Of a DNA stretch of 64,000 nucleotides, positions 40,009 to 49,670 are shown piece by piece. Source of the stretch: Caldilineaceae bacterium (GTDB lineage: Bacteria; Chloroflexota; Anaerolineae; Caldilineales; Caldilineaceae). Below the pieces are notes generated by a model. It had not been told where the DNA came from, made no database searches, and saw nothing but the letters and a program-made list of their open reading frames with translations. Made by a program: the position numbers and the translations under genes. Location of the stretch: assembly GCA_019637685.1 (NCBI GenBank), contig JAHBVF010000031.1:1-64000 (forward strand), given 5' to 3'. The stretch's first letter is position 1, and the number at the start of each line of letters is the position of its first letter.

Positions 40009-43000
40009 CTATCGGGTCAGACTTGCCAACCAGAGGTAGCCAAGTTTGGCGAGCGTCTGACTTCCCTTATTGCCGCTGAAGGTCTGGGCTTCCAGCACAT
40101 AGGTGTAGGAAACACCCCAGGCTGCGCTGCTATCCACAAGGGTATAGACTGCGCCAGTGGACTGGCCTGGCTTCTGGGCAGCCACGTGGCCGACGAGGAC
40201 CGAAGCCCGGTTGCTGTCAATGCGATAGACATCGAAGCCGCTGATATCAGTCTCGTTCACCGATGTCCAGCGCAGGGTTACACTGCCGGGGGTGACGGCT
40301 GCGCCGTAGTCTGCCAGGGCCACCGCGGTCGGGTTGACAACCTTGACCGGGGCGTGGCTATCCTTGGGCGGAATCTTCTCCAGCGGAGGCAGCGGGCCAG
40401 GACCATCCGGGTCAGCCGTGGGGCCATCACCGTTGGGTTTGCTGGTGCTTACCTGGTTACAGGTGTTCTGCGCCTGGGTGCATGGCGCTTGCGGGGTCAG
40501 CAGCGTGGTATCGCCTACGCCCACAAAAACCACATTCAGTACAATGCTTCCACCCGGAGCCAAGGAACCAGCACCCGTGATGTCGTTCCAATACTTCGTT
40601 TGATACGGCGCATTGTTCGACGTTGAATCAGCCGGTGCGTTCACGCCCGAAATAGTGGCACTCAGGAACTGGATATAGTTGGTGTTGAATGTGTCCGAAA
40701 TGGGCACCACATCCAGCCAGGTTGTCCCTGTGTTCACAACTGTAATTGTGAAGCTAATCGGTTCGTTGATACGCACACCTGTGCCGCTGGGGTCGGTTAC
40801 ACGAACTTTGGTCACGGTATGGCCGCTGTTCTTGAAGAAGCCGAAGTCATTGTTCGGGTTGTTCTGCGAAAGGCCACCTGCTACCGGATCAATTGAGATG
40901 ATAGTGATGCGTTTGGTCGTCGGATCGCCGTCCGAGTCCTTGTCATCAGGCACACCTGACGCATCCTTCGGGCTGGCAAACCAGTTTTCCAGGGTGCCGC
41001 CAGAGGTGAACTCGCTGGCCAGAATATCCACACAATAGGTTCCAGCACCCAGACCAGTGAACTCGTAGAAACCGTCCTTAGCTGGTGATCCACCATTGGC
41101 CGTGTTGACTGTCGTGGTCGGGCTGCCTGTGCAGAAGGGATTGGTAAAGAGGCGGACAGTTACATCGTTGATACCCGGCTCGCCTGGATCCTGGCGTCCG
41201 TCTTTGTTGATGTCCCACCAGACGAAGTCACCGATACTACCCGACTTGTAAGTCTTGGTGGCATTGCCTGTGCCGCCCGCATTGGTGTTGGCTGTTGTGC
41301 CAGTGGTGCGAGTGATGGTTTGCCCGCTGACAGTCACTGTCGAGGAGGCTTGCAGGTCCACACTGCCCTGGATTGTACCATTGAGTGTGATCGTGCATTG
41401 TCCACCGGTGGTTGTGCATGTGTTGCCAGCGGTGAAGGATGCATTGGCCGTATTGTTGAGCAGACTAAAGACAACTGTCGTGCCGTTGGGTACATTGCCC
41501 CAGCCTGTGCCGCTGTTCTGCTCCACGGTGGCCGTGAAGGTGTGGGGCTGATTGACGGGATTCGTAGCGCCAATCGGGTTGAGTTTGATGCGCAGGTCCA
41601 CATAGGTCTTGGTGGCGTTGCCTGTGCCGCCCGCATTGGTGTTGGCTGTTGTGCCGGTGATACGGGTGATGCTCTGGCCGCTGACCGTCACGGTCGAAGT
41701 CGCCTGCAGGTCCACACTGCCCGCATTGGCACCGTTGATTGTAATCGTACACGTACCACCCGTGGTGGTGCAGGTGCTGCCAGCCGTGAAGGTGGCGCCC
41801 GCACTGTTGCTCAAGAGCGCGAAGCTAACTGTCGTGCCGTTGGGAACACTGGCCCAACCTGTGCCACTGTTCTGCTGCACGGTGGCCGTGAAGGTGTGGG
41901 GGTCGCCCACTTTGTTGGTAGCATTCAACGGGCTGAGGGTGATGCGCAGGTCCACATAGGTCTTGGTGGCGTTGCCTGTGCCGCCCGCATTGGTGTTGGC
42001 TGCTGTGCCAGTGGTGCGGGTGATGCTCTGGCCGCTGACCGTCACTGTGGAAGTGGCCTGCAGGTCTACACTGCCCGCATTGGCACCGTTGATGGTGATC
42101 GTACACTGTCCACCCGTAGTCGTGCAGGAAGTGCCAGCCGTGAAGGTCGCGCCGGCTGTATTGTTCTGCAGACTGAAGTTAACTGTCGTGCCGTTGGGCA
42201 CATTGCCCCAACCTGTGCCGCTGTTCTGCTGCACGGTGGCGGTGAAGGTGTGGGGGTCGCCCACTTTGTTGGTAGCATTCAACGGGCTGAGCAAAATACG
42301 CAGATCTACATACGTTTTGGTGGCTGGCCCAGTGCCGCCAGCTGCCGTGTTTTTGGCATCACCGGTGGCCCGTGTGCGGCTGACAGGTGTTGGGGTGAAG
42401 CCGCCCAGGCCGTCGGGAATGTTGACCGTAACATTGGTCGTGACCGACGCGTTGGCTGTAATGACCGTAGGTGTACTGCTGTTGATTGTAACTGTACACT
42501 CACCGCTGCCATTGGTCGGACCACAATTGACCGGAGAACTTCCGGGTGTGCTTGGCACCGGGCTGTACGATACCGAAGGTGTTGCACCGGACACAGGGGT
42601 CCAGGCTCCACTGCCAATCTTCCGCTCGACTTTTACTGTAAAGATGTGGGCGTCGGTTACTTTGTTGGTCGCTGTCGGTGGATTGATGCTGATGCGCAGA
42701 TCGACCTTTACGTAGCCAAAGTCGGCGTCGTTAAAGTCCAACTGGTTCAGGGGCATGTACTTTTGGTACGGATTGGCACCGATTGTGGCCCCACTGGTGA
42801 AGACGTAGTCCTCCAGCGCACCGCCGGGGTTTGTATTGGTGACGGGGATACTTACCCAATAGGTTTCATCCCCGCTCACGGGAAAGTCATAGTAGCCAGC
42901 CGTTTCACAGACAGTGCCTGTGGCGTCGGTTAAGCCAGGCGCTGTCAATGTGGTGGACAACGGAGCCGTTTCGTTGAGAACCCCGTCTTTCGGGCCATTG

Positions 43001-43266
43001 ACGCCGTCCTTGTACAGAAAGACGGTAACGCCATTGATGCCGACTTCACCACCCGTCTGGTTGCCGTCGACGTTGGCATCGTTCCAAACGCAGTCGCCAA
43101 TCGACGACTTGCCCAGCGGCGCGTCGGGCGCATTGGGCACGGCCTGGTTGCCCGCGGCCATGCCTGCGCCAACAGCCAGGGCCATAAGTGTGACGAGAAG
43201 CACCAGAACGCCCAGCGCTTTGGTAGTGCCTCGCCAGCGATTTCGTGAAATGGGTTGAGCTTTCAT
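40009..43266 (-). CDS. Repeat-rich secreted surface protein (SdrD_B, Ig-like repeats, DUF11-like)
   Basis: A 1085-residue secreted protein. After a signal peptide (LGVLVLLVTLMALAVGAGMA) comes an SdrD_B-like domain (GDCVWNDANVDGNQTGGEVG), then four Ig-like repeats beginning VDLRI or KVDLRI, the last three nearly identical with TKTYVDLRI and GTTV.FSL. A second SdrD_B-like domain follows (GDFVWWDINKDGRQDPGEPG), then a DUF11-like domain (ISFTITVVNTGTTWLDVVPI), and an FN3-like end with VTLRWTSVNETDISGFDVYR. The last residues are YLWLASLTR. ATG has GGAGG five bases upstream. It is probably an adhesin or stalk-like surface protein. No enzyme motif is seen. Confidence 0.82.
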   Translation of the reverse strand: MKAQPISRNRWRGTTKALGVLVLLVTLMALAVGAGMAAGNQAVPNAPDAPLGKSSIGDCVWNDANVDGNQTGGEVGINGVTVFLYKDGVNGPKDGVLNETAPLSTTLTAPGLTDATGTVCETAGYYDFPVSGDETYWVSIPVTNTNPGGALEDYVFTSGATIGANPYQKYMPLNQLDFNDADFGYVKVDLRISINPPTATNKVTDAHIFTVKVERKIGSGAWTPVSGATPSVSYSPVPSTPGSSPVNCGPTNGSGECTVTINSSTPTVITANASVTTNVTVNIPDGLGGFTPTPVSRTRATGDAKNTAAGGTGPATKTYVDLRILLSPLNATNKVGDPHTFTATVQQNSGTGWGNVPNGTTVNFSLQNNTAGATFTAGTSCTTTGGQCTITINGANAGSVDLQATSTVTVSGQSITRTTGTAANTNAGGTGNATKTYVDLRITLSPLNATNKVGDPHTFTATVQQNSGTGWASVPNGTTVSFALLSNSAGATFTAGSTCTTTGGTCTITINGANAGSVDLQATSTVTVSGQSITRITGTTANTNAGGTGNATKTYVDLRIKLNPIGATNPVNQPHTFTATVEQNSGTGWGNVPNGTTVVFSLLNNTANASFTAGNTCTTTGGQCTITLNGTIQGSVDLQASSTVTVSGQTITRTTGTTANTNAGGTGNATKTYKSGSIGDFVWWDINKDGRQDPGEPGINDVTVRLFTNPFCTGSPTTTVNTANGGSPAKDGFYEFTGLGAGTYCVDILASEFTSGGTLENWFASPKDASGVPDDKDSDGDPTTKRITIISIDPVAGGLSQNNPNNDFGFFKNSGHTVTKVRVTDPSGTGVRINEPISFTITVVNTGTTWLDVVPISDTFNTNYIQFLSATISGVNAPADSTSNNAPYQTKYWNDITGAGSLAPGGSIVLNVVFVGVGDTTLLTPQAPCTQAQNTCNQVSTSKPNGDGPTADPDGPGPLPPLEKIPPKDSHAPVKVVNPTAVALADYGAAVTPGSVTLRWTSVNETDISGFDVYRIDSNRASVLVGHVAAQKPGQSTGAVYTLVDSSAAWGVSYTYVLEAQTFSGNKGSQTLAKLGYLWLASLTR
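41233..42295 (-). repeat. 354-bp tandem repeats in the surface-protein gene
   Basis: Three near-identical units with an exact 354-base period: the phrase gatgcgcagg(tc) occurs at 41587, 41941 and, with small changes, 42295. A fourth, diverged unit of about 396 bp lies beyond it, to about 42691. Each unit encodes one Ig-like domain of 118 residues. High similarity implies recent duplication or gene conversion. Confidence 0.8.
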
Positions 43267-43570
43267 TCATCCCTCCGTGTGTGTTTGCGTTGTTTGCAAA
43301 CTGAAAACAAAACTATCGAATGCAGCTAGGCTGGAATTGTGTGCAGGCTGCATTTCCAAAAGGGTAGTACCGAATTGTTGCAGAGATCATTACAGTATTG
43401 TGATTGGCTGGCCCCCTCCCTGTGTACCTTATGCAGTTGTTGGCGTTTTCCGATACTCTGGCGTTATTGTATCACGGAGTTTACGGAAAGACGCTTGCAG
43501 ATCACTGACAATCGTTGCCTGTTGCCTGCCACAGCGGAAAAGAGAATGTGTGAAAAAATAGAGGCAAAGG

Positions 43571-43615
43571 AAGCGCACGACGCAAGGAGAGGCTGAATAT
43601 CTGCGTCGTGCGCTT
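43571..43615 (-). terminator. Hairpin after the 1430-residue surface protein
   Basis: A perfect 14-bp stem (43571-43584 with 43602-43615) with a 17-nt loop, 61 bases beyond the stop at 43676. The remainder of the 409-base gap (43267-43675) shows no gene; it must hold the promoter of the 40009-43266 gene, but I could not identify firm boxes. Confidence 0.6.
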
Positions 43616-43675
43616 TCTTATCCCTACGTATGGGAGAACGTGACGTCCCTCATCCACTGGCCAGGGCTGTCCGGG

Positions 43676-46600
43676 CTATCGACCCAACTGCGCCAGGAAG
43701 AGATGCCACCTGGCCGTCACTGTACCCAAAGGCATATCAGCCGGATCGCTGTCTGTGCGCACGATCTGCAGGCGATAGTCGTAACTTTCGCCTGCAACAA
43801 CTGAATTGTCAATGTAGCCGTACGCCCGCCCCGTCACCTGACCGCTGGCCAGCGCGGGGATCAGGCTTTCCCCATTCAGGACCCGTTCCCCGTCCGGGCC
43901 GACACGCAGCAGGTTGAAGCCGATGATAGACGCTTCGTTCTGGGTCTGCCAGGTCACGTGTACTCCCCAGGCTTCGTCGCTGGCAAGGGCATTTGTCACA
44001 TCCACACCCGTGGGTACAACAATCTGCACATCCGCCCAGGCCGACTTGGGCGACAGGGGGCCTTGCTCTGGCACGCCGCCCGGCCCATCCGGGTCGTATT
44101 TGACGCCGGATGCAGTGGCTACATTACAGGTGTAGCCGAAGCGGGTGCAGGGGGATTGGGCGGGCAACTGCGTTGTATCGACCCGCCCCACAAAGTTGAC
44201 GATCACACTCAGGCTCTGGCCGGGGTAGAGGTCCGCATTGCCCGGTGTCAGATCGGTCCAATTGAGCGTGCCGTCGTTGATTTTGTCTTCTGTCGGTGGA
44301 GTGCTGCTCAAGAACGTTATGTAATTCGTATCGTATGTGTCGATCAGCGGCACAGTCGTCAGGGTCACTGTCCCCGTGTTGGTGATACGGATGGTAAAGC
44401 TGATTGTTTCCCCGCTGCGCACAGGGCTGACACCGTTCAGCACTTTGCTGATGGTGTATTGGGGGGCAGCGATGATCACACAGGCTGTGTCTGACACCCG
44501 CGGGGGGCTGCCAACGCTGGTGGCCGCACCGTCCACAATGGCGAAATTGGGTGTGCTGCTGCTGGGGCAGATAGCCCGATAGCCGAAGTCGGCCTGCAGA
44601 TAGCTGGAAGTATCCGTGGGCAGTGTGACCGCCTTCGGGTCGTTGCCCGTCGTCAGTCCCAGCCCTGGCGGGATGGTTGTGTCGTCCACATCCACAGTGA
44701 AGTTGCCAGCGGGCAGATTGGTGAAGAGGTAATCCCCATTGCCGCTGGTCGTTTTCGAGGCAAAGGGCTGGCCGTTCAGCAGCAGATTGACCACAACGCC
44801 GTTCAATCCCGGCTCATTGGTGTCGTCATCGGGCAGGCCATCGCCGTTCAGGTCATAGAAGACCCGGTCGCCAATGGTCCCGTGCCCAGCATATTGCAGG
44901 CCAAAGTCACAGGTGTTGACAGTGTTGCTGTTGCTGGCTGCATCCAACGGCGAAGCTGTGCTCAGCGTATAGAGCGTGGCGATCGAGCCACTGTCCACCG
45001 CCGCACAGTATTCGCCGGGTATCAGACCGCCAAATGTATAGACACCGCCGCTTGTGGTAGTCGTCGTGCGCAGGCGGCTGGCCGTTGTCAGCTTGGCCGG
45101 GTTGCTCGGGCAACTACCGCCATAGAGGTTGACCGTCACATTGCCCACACCCGGTTCGCTGCCGTTGTCCGGCACAGTCGTGCCGATGAAGACCCGATTG
45201 CCAATGCTGCCCAGTGTACAACTGCCCGGATTGGCCAGTTGGAAGGGCGTCCCATTTGTGCTGAAGGAGACGACCTCAAAGGGACCGCCCTGGGTGGTTT
45301 TGTCGTTGCCCGCGGGTCGGCTCGTCCAGCCCGGATAGAGCGGCGCGGAGCAGGAAGTGTGAATGGCCTGGGCTGCTTGGCCGGTCGCGGTGAAGGTCGG
45401 TTCATTGCCGTTGACGCTGATGGTAAAGGTGTCGCCCGTGTTGATATTGTTGAAGGGGCCGCCCGAACCGTTGCCACCGATCGTAATCGTCGTCGGGCCT
45501 GCGCCCAGATAGCGGATGGTCATCGACGTGGGCTTGACACATTTACAGTCTGAGGTGTTCAGGTAGATATTGTTGTTGAAGGGCACTGTACACGCGGTCG
45601 TGGCTGCCGCGTTGCTGCTCCGGGGAAGAGCTGTCAGTGTGAAACTGTCGGCTGCCGGGGCCGCGGGTGCCGGGCCAGATTCCCCGGAAAGAATTTTGTC
45701 TGACTTGTCGGCTGTTCTGGTCACATTCGATGCCGTAAAGCGCACCGCCACCTCAATCCACTCGCCCGGAACCAGTGTGTCCGGTGGAACCAGCACATTC
45801 GTCCATTTCATCGTTCCACCGGCAACCGTTGTCGGTGCAGGGCCAGCCACAACAGTGTCGTAGGTCAGTTTGCTGGGGTCGTAGTAGTCCTCCAGCGGCA
45901 GCACAGTGACTGGTGTTGTGCCAGTGTTTGTGATGCGGATGGTGAAGGTGATTTTGTCATCTTTGACGACCGACGGGCTGGACGCCACTTTGCTGATTGC
46001 CAACTGGGGAATCAGATTGTTGTAGCCGAAGTCCGCGTTCAGGAAGTTCTCGCCGCTGCTCAGGACTTTTGTGAGCGGTTCGTTGCCTGTTGTCAGTTGT
46101 GAGTTGGGCGGCAGGGTGCTTTCGTCCACATCCACCTGATAGGTGCCCGCGGCCAGATTGTTGAAGAGATAGAGACCGGATGTGCCCGGTTCTGTCTCGG
46201 TTGTGCGGACGATCGTGCCGTTTTGGCGCAGATAGACCCGCACGCCGGGGATGCCAGCATTTGCCTCGTCCTGATCGCCCTGGCCGTCGGTATCCAGCCA
46301 GATATAATCGCCGATGCTGCCCAGCGAGCTGTTGTTTTTGCTGGGAGAATTGTGTGCGCCAGCCAGGGTGACAGTGCCACAGCTATTGTTCATGGCGCTG
46401 CGGGGAATGGCAAACTCATAGATCATATGCCATTCCCAATATTGGCCCGCGGCATCGTTCCAGTTATAGGGCGGCGAATGGCGTCTGTCCGCGTCCTGGC
46501 CTGCATAGGTTCCGCCCCAGCCGGAGTTGTTGATATTCCAGACAAGCGAAGTGGCCGCCTGGCTGATGGGGCCATCGAAATAGGCAACCTTGAAATTGCC

Positions 46601-47968
46601 GCTATTCTGGGTGATGTAGTCCATTACCAGATCGGAGTAGCTGCCCCCGCTGTACGAAATATTAAAACTGGCCTGATCACTGCCATCCAGATTCTTATAA
46701 GTGTGTTTGTTCCAGCCATCCTGGGCCACATAGGCGTTGCCTGTGGGATAGGTAGTGGGGTCAGGCGGATAGGCGAGGCTTTCTTCCGCATAGACGTTGT
46801 CATTGAAGCTGCGATCCACCACAAATGCGTAGTAGCAGAGAGATGGCCCGGCAAAGTTGTATAGATTGCCCGGCGCGTCCGCACCGGACGGTGTACGCCC
46901 GGCAAAAGAGTAGCCCGGATCGAGCAGCCCATCCACAACCGGCAGACCCACCAGTGTTGTGTCTGTGGCCGTGTCTGTTTTACTGCTGTTCTGGCCTGTG
47001 GCTGTGATAGTCGTCGTGTCGCTGGTTCCCGCGGCTGTACTGGCGGGGACATCAATCTGCACTTGAATGGGGTAAATGACGCCGGGTCCAATGGCTGGCG
47101 TCTGGCTGATAATCGTGTCCAAGCCATCCACCTGGCCGTTGCTGTTGCCGTCGGAATAGATCCGAACTGTCCACCCCTGGCTGGATGTGGCTGACAGATT
47201 CACAATTTCGTTGGTCAGATTGCCGACCAAAACATTATGTGTATACGTTTTGGTCTGACCGGCGTTGCTACCGCCCGTACGGTCTGGAGCGATTGCCAGG
47301 TCTGTGGTATAGCAGACTTGCAGTTTGGGGCGCAGGCTCGTATTGCTTGTGTAGTCGCTGCTATAGAATTTCGTCTCGTTTTTGGGGTTGGTCACCGGCG
47401 ATTCCAGAAGTACGCCGTAATTGGTGGCCGGGGTGCTTTTCCAATCCATTGCCAAGCTGGTGATATCCCAACTGGCCCAGTTGCCTTCATCGTCTTTGAC
47501 AAACGCTTCTGAATCTACGCTGGGACCGAAATCGCCCCCATCGTTGGACCAGGGATAGTCCCAGGTGACTGAGCTTTCCGACCAGGACCTTGTCACCTGA
47601 TGCGCATGGATGGTGGCATCGCCGTCTTTGACATCATAGACGTAGAGCGAAAGGGTGGCGCTGGAGACAAGCGCGGTACTCGGAATGCTGGACAGGTCGA
47701 ATTGAAGCAAGGCGCGCTGGAGTTTGCCACTCTCCGTCTTGACAATCAGACTGCTGTCGCTGCCTTTATTCTCATTGTCATTGTCTTGGTTGATAAATGC
47801 ATCTTTGCCCGCGGATGCGTTTGGCTGCAATGTGATACAGGTCGTACCCGCGTCGGGCGCGGCCAAAGACATTTGCCCCGGCAAGACAGCGAGGACAATA
47901 GCCAACACAAACGCGGCCAGTACACTAATGCGCAGGATGGGCGGCGGGCTGTTTGGGATTCTGTTCAT
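43676..47968 (-). CDS. Large multidomain secreted surface protein (DNRLRE, SdrD_B, DUF11-like)
   Basis: A 1430-residue protein with a signal peptide (VLAAFVLAIVLAVLPGQMSL). It starts with a DNRLRE-type domain (about residues 40-220, ALLQFDLSSIPSTALVSSAT). A middle region follows, then three SdrD_B-like domains (GDYIWLDTDGQGDQDEANAG; GNRVFIGTTVPDNGSEPGVG; GDRVFYDLNGDGLPDDDTNE) interleaved with two DUF11-like domains (ITFTIRITNTGTTPVTVLPL; ISFTIRITNTGTVTLTTVPL). The C-terminal FN3-like domain has VTWQTQNEASIIGFNLLRVG, and the end is HLFLAQLGR. It resembles the neighbouring surface protein in architecture and is likely to be a cell-surface or matrix protein. No catalytic motif seen. Confidence 0.82.
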   Translation of the reverse strand: MNRIPNSPPPILRISVLAAFVLAIVLAVLPGQMSLAAPDAGTTCITLQPNASAGKDAFINQDNDNENKGSDSSLIVKTESGKLQRALLQFDLSSIPSTALVSSATLSLYVYDVKDGDATIHAHQVTRSWSESSVTWDYPWSNDGGDFGPSVDSEAFVKDDEGNWASWDITSLAMDWKSTPATNYGVLLESPVTNPKNETKFYSSDYTSNTSLRPKLQVCYTTDLAIAPDRTGGSNAGQTKTYTHNVLVGNLTNEIVNLSATSSQGWTVRIYSDGNSNGQVDGLDTIISQTPAIGPGVIYPIQVQIDVPASTAAGTSDTTTITATGQNSSKTDTATDTTLVGLPVVDGLLDPGYSFAGRTPSGADAPGNLYNFAGPSLCYYAFVVDRSFNDNVYAEESLAYPPDPTTYPTGNAYVAQDGWNKHTYKNLDGSDQASFNISYSGGSYSDLVMDYITQNSGNFKVAYFDGPISQAATSLVWNINNSGWGGTYAGQDADRRHSPPYNWNDAAGQYWEWHMIYEFAIPRSAMNNSCGTVTLAGAHNSPSKNNSSLGSIGDYIWLDTDGQGDQDEANAGIPGVRVYLRQNGTIVRTTETEPGTSGLYLFNNLAAGTYQVDVDESTLPPNSQLTTGNEPLTKVLSSGENFLNADFGYNNLIPQLAISKVASSPSVVKDDKITFTIRITNTGTTPVTVLPLEDYYDPSKLTYDTVVAGPAPTTVAGGTMKWTNVLVPPDTLVPGEWIEVAVRFTASNVTRTADKSDKILSGESGPAPAAPAADSFTLTALPRSSNAAATTACTVPFNNNIYLNTSDCKCVKPTSMTIRYLGAGPTTITIGGNGSGGPFNNINTGDTFTISVNGNEPTFTATGQAAQAIHTSCSAPLYPGWTSRPAGNDKTTQGGPFEVVSFSTNGTPFQLANPGSCTLGSIGNRVFIGTTVPDNGSEPGVGNVTVNLYGGSCPSNPAKLTTASRLRTTTTTSGGVYTFGGLIPGEYCAAVDSGSIATLYTLSTASPLDAASNSNTVNTCDFGLQYAGHGTIGDRVFYDLNGDGLPDDDTNEPGLNGVVVNLLLNGQPFASKTTSGNGDYLFTNLPAGNFTVDVDDTTIPPGLGLTTGNDPKAVTLPTDTSSYLQADFGYRAICPSSSTPNFAIVDGAATSVGSPPRVSDTACVIIAAPQYTISKVLNGVSPVRSGETISFTIRITNTGTVTLTTVPLIDTYDTNYITFLSSTPPTEDKINDGTLNWTDLTPGNADLYPGQSLSVIVNFVGRVDTTQLPAQSPCTRFGYTCNVATASGVKYDPDGPGGVPEQGPLSPKSAWADVQIVVPTGVDVTNALASDEAWGVHVTWQTQNEASIIGFNLLRVGPDGERVLNGESLIPALASGQVTGRAYGYIDNSVVAGESYDYRLQIVRTDSDPADMPLGTVTARWHLFLAQLGR

Positions 47969-48428
47969 TTTTCCATCGCTCTCAGTGAATTGGAACTAAT
48001 CTAACGCAAATTAACGAATCTTGGCCCAGGCGATAGTACCTGTACCAATGGGGTGTGACTGGGAGACTATGCAATAATAACCGGCTTGCCTGAACAAATG
48101 CTTTGCATTCTTCGGCAAACGGTTACAGAATAGTGTATATGCCCGGTGGGGCACAACCAGCAGTGAAAATAGGAACGCAGATTTACGCAGAAGACACAGA
48201 TTACGCAGGTTTCTATCCGTGTTTATCCGCGTTCATCCGTGGCTATTTTTTAAGTCAGCTATTTTGGCAATAATTTCATGGCCTCGCGCCAAAATATCTA
48301 GGTGTATTCACGGACTATCGTAAAGTATAGCAGGAAGAGAGATTATGCAATGTTACATTACGCTTTCAATTTGTCAGATAGTGGGTTTTTGATTTAACGC
48401 AACAGGAGGAAGCGCCTGACCTGGACGG
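47969..48428. other. 460-base spacer with a dispersed imperfect repeat
   Basis: No gene is seen. At 48174-48250 there is a run of related phrases (acgcagatttacgcag, acacagattacgcag, then tccgtgtttatccgcgttc) that resemble the inner arms of the inverted repeat at 9975-10036 and AT-rich text near 6420-6475. It is a member of a dispersed intergenic repeat class. The promoter for the large surface protein should lie here, but is not recognisable. Confidence 0.5.
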
Positions 48429-49655
48429 TCAATGGGCTGGGCGGGTATCTTGATTTGGTGACCGATGAAGTGCTTTTGTTAAATCGGGCGCGGGTGTGGC
48501 GGCCGGCACAGTCACATAGAAAGTGCTGCCCTGGCCTGGCTTGCTTTCGTACCAGATTTCGCCCCCATGCAGTTCTACCAGCGAGCGGGTGATGTACAGC
48601 CCCAATCCCGCGCCGGCTGTTCCATTTTTGCGCACCTGTTCGCTCCGGTAAAAGCGTTCAAACAGGTGATCCTCTTCCTTCTGCTCAATGCCATTGCCCT
48701 GATCCGTCACCGCCAGACGCAGAAACTCCCCGGAAGCCGTGGGCTGAACGGAGAGCACAAGCACGCCCTCCTCTGGCGTGAATTTGCTGGCATTGCTGAG
48801 CAAATGCCCCACCACCTGTTCCATGCGCGCAGAATCGCAGAGGGCCTGGGGCAGATCCTCTGCCACTTCGACAACCAGCCGCTGGTCACGGGCCAAAAGC
48901 CAGGGTTCGAATTCCCGCAGCGCTTTGTCGACGATGCCCCGTATGGGTGTGGGGCGCAGAACCAGTTCCAGCCGGTCCGCGTCAATGCGCGCCGCATCCA
49001 ACAGCTCGCTCAGTGTGACCAGCAAGCGTTGGGTGCTCGACTCGATCCAGCCCAGATTTTCCTGCTGTTCGGGGGTAAGGTTGTCGGCTCCGCTGTCCTG
49101 AAGAAGCTCCAGAAAACCGTAGATAGAAGTGAGCGGGGTACGCAGTTCGTGGGCGGCCACAGAGATAAAGGAAGAGCGAATCTCGTTCATCAACCGCAGC
49201 TCCGCGTTGGTGGTAGCCAATTCCTGATTCTGACGTTCCAACCGGCCCTGAAGCAAGCGCAGTTCATTGTGCCGTTGCATCAATTCCTGTTGCACTTTGC
49301 CGTGCTCGGTGATATCTTGCACCACAAACAGCAGACCCAATGCGCCGGTTTGCTCGTCCTCCCAGCGTTGCACTACAAGTGTAACGTACAGGTCTTTGCC
49401 GTCGGCATCCGTCCGATTCAACGATTCAAAGCGCAGGGCATCTGTCTCGCCAGCCAGAACCGAATGCACACACGCTTCGCTGCCGGTCAATTCGGGAACC
49501 AAATCCAGCAAAGGCTGGCCGACAGCAGTACGGGTTCTCCCGCCATCCCAGAGAATATCTGGATTGCCATGCACGCTTGTGATCGCGTACTGGTCATCGG
49601 TCAGCGCATAGGCAATGCGTTGTTCCGCGAAAATTTTCTGGGCAATGACATCCAT
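48429..49655 (-). CDS. PAS-domain sensor histidine kinase
   Basis: A 408-residue cytoplasmic kinase without membrane segments. Residues 1-120 form a PAS-like sensor domain (LTDDQYAITSVHGNPDILWD, ending VVQDITEHGKVQ). A coiled coil of about 45 residues follows, then the HisKA dimerisation domain with phospho-acceptor His169 in AAHELRTPL, and a HATPase domain with N-box LLSNASKF, VTDQGNGIE, LFERFYR and AGLGLYITRSLVELHGG. It is the last gene of a six-gene operon with an OmpR-type regulator and a Ras-like GTPase. It probably phosphorylates that regulator, which is inferred from linkage. Confidence 0.92.
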   Translation of the reverse strand: MDVIAQKIFAEQRIAYALTDDQYAITSVHGNPDILWDGGRTRTAVGQPLLDLVPELTGSEACVHSVLAGETDALRFESLNRTDADGKDLYVTLVVQRWEDEQTGALGLLFVVQDITEHGKVQQELMQRHNELRLLQGRLERQNQELATTNAELRLMNEIRSSFISVAAHELRTPLTSIYGFLELLQDSGADNLTPEQQENLGWIESSTQRLLVTLSELLDAARIDADRLELVLRPTPIRGIVDKALREFEPWLLARDQRLVVEVAEDLPQALCDSARMEQVVGHLLSNASKFTPEEGVLVLSVQPTASGEFLRLAVTDQGNGIEQKEEDHLFERFYRSEQVRKNGTAGAGLGLYITRSLVELHGGEIWYESKPGQGSTFYVTVPAATPAPDLTKALHRSPNQDTRPAH

Positions 49656-49670
49656 TCTACAGCGCTCCGC

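Noticed and set aside
41320..42933. 537-codon plus-strand frame over the Ig-like repeats
   Set aside because: Its repeats merely mirror the 354-bp units; Cys/Arg-rich composition and no known domain.
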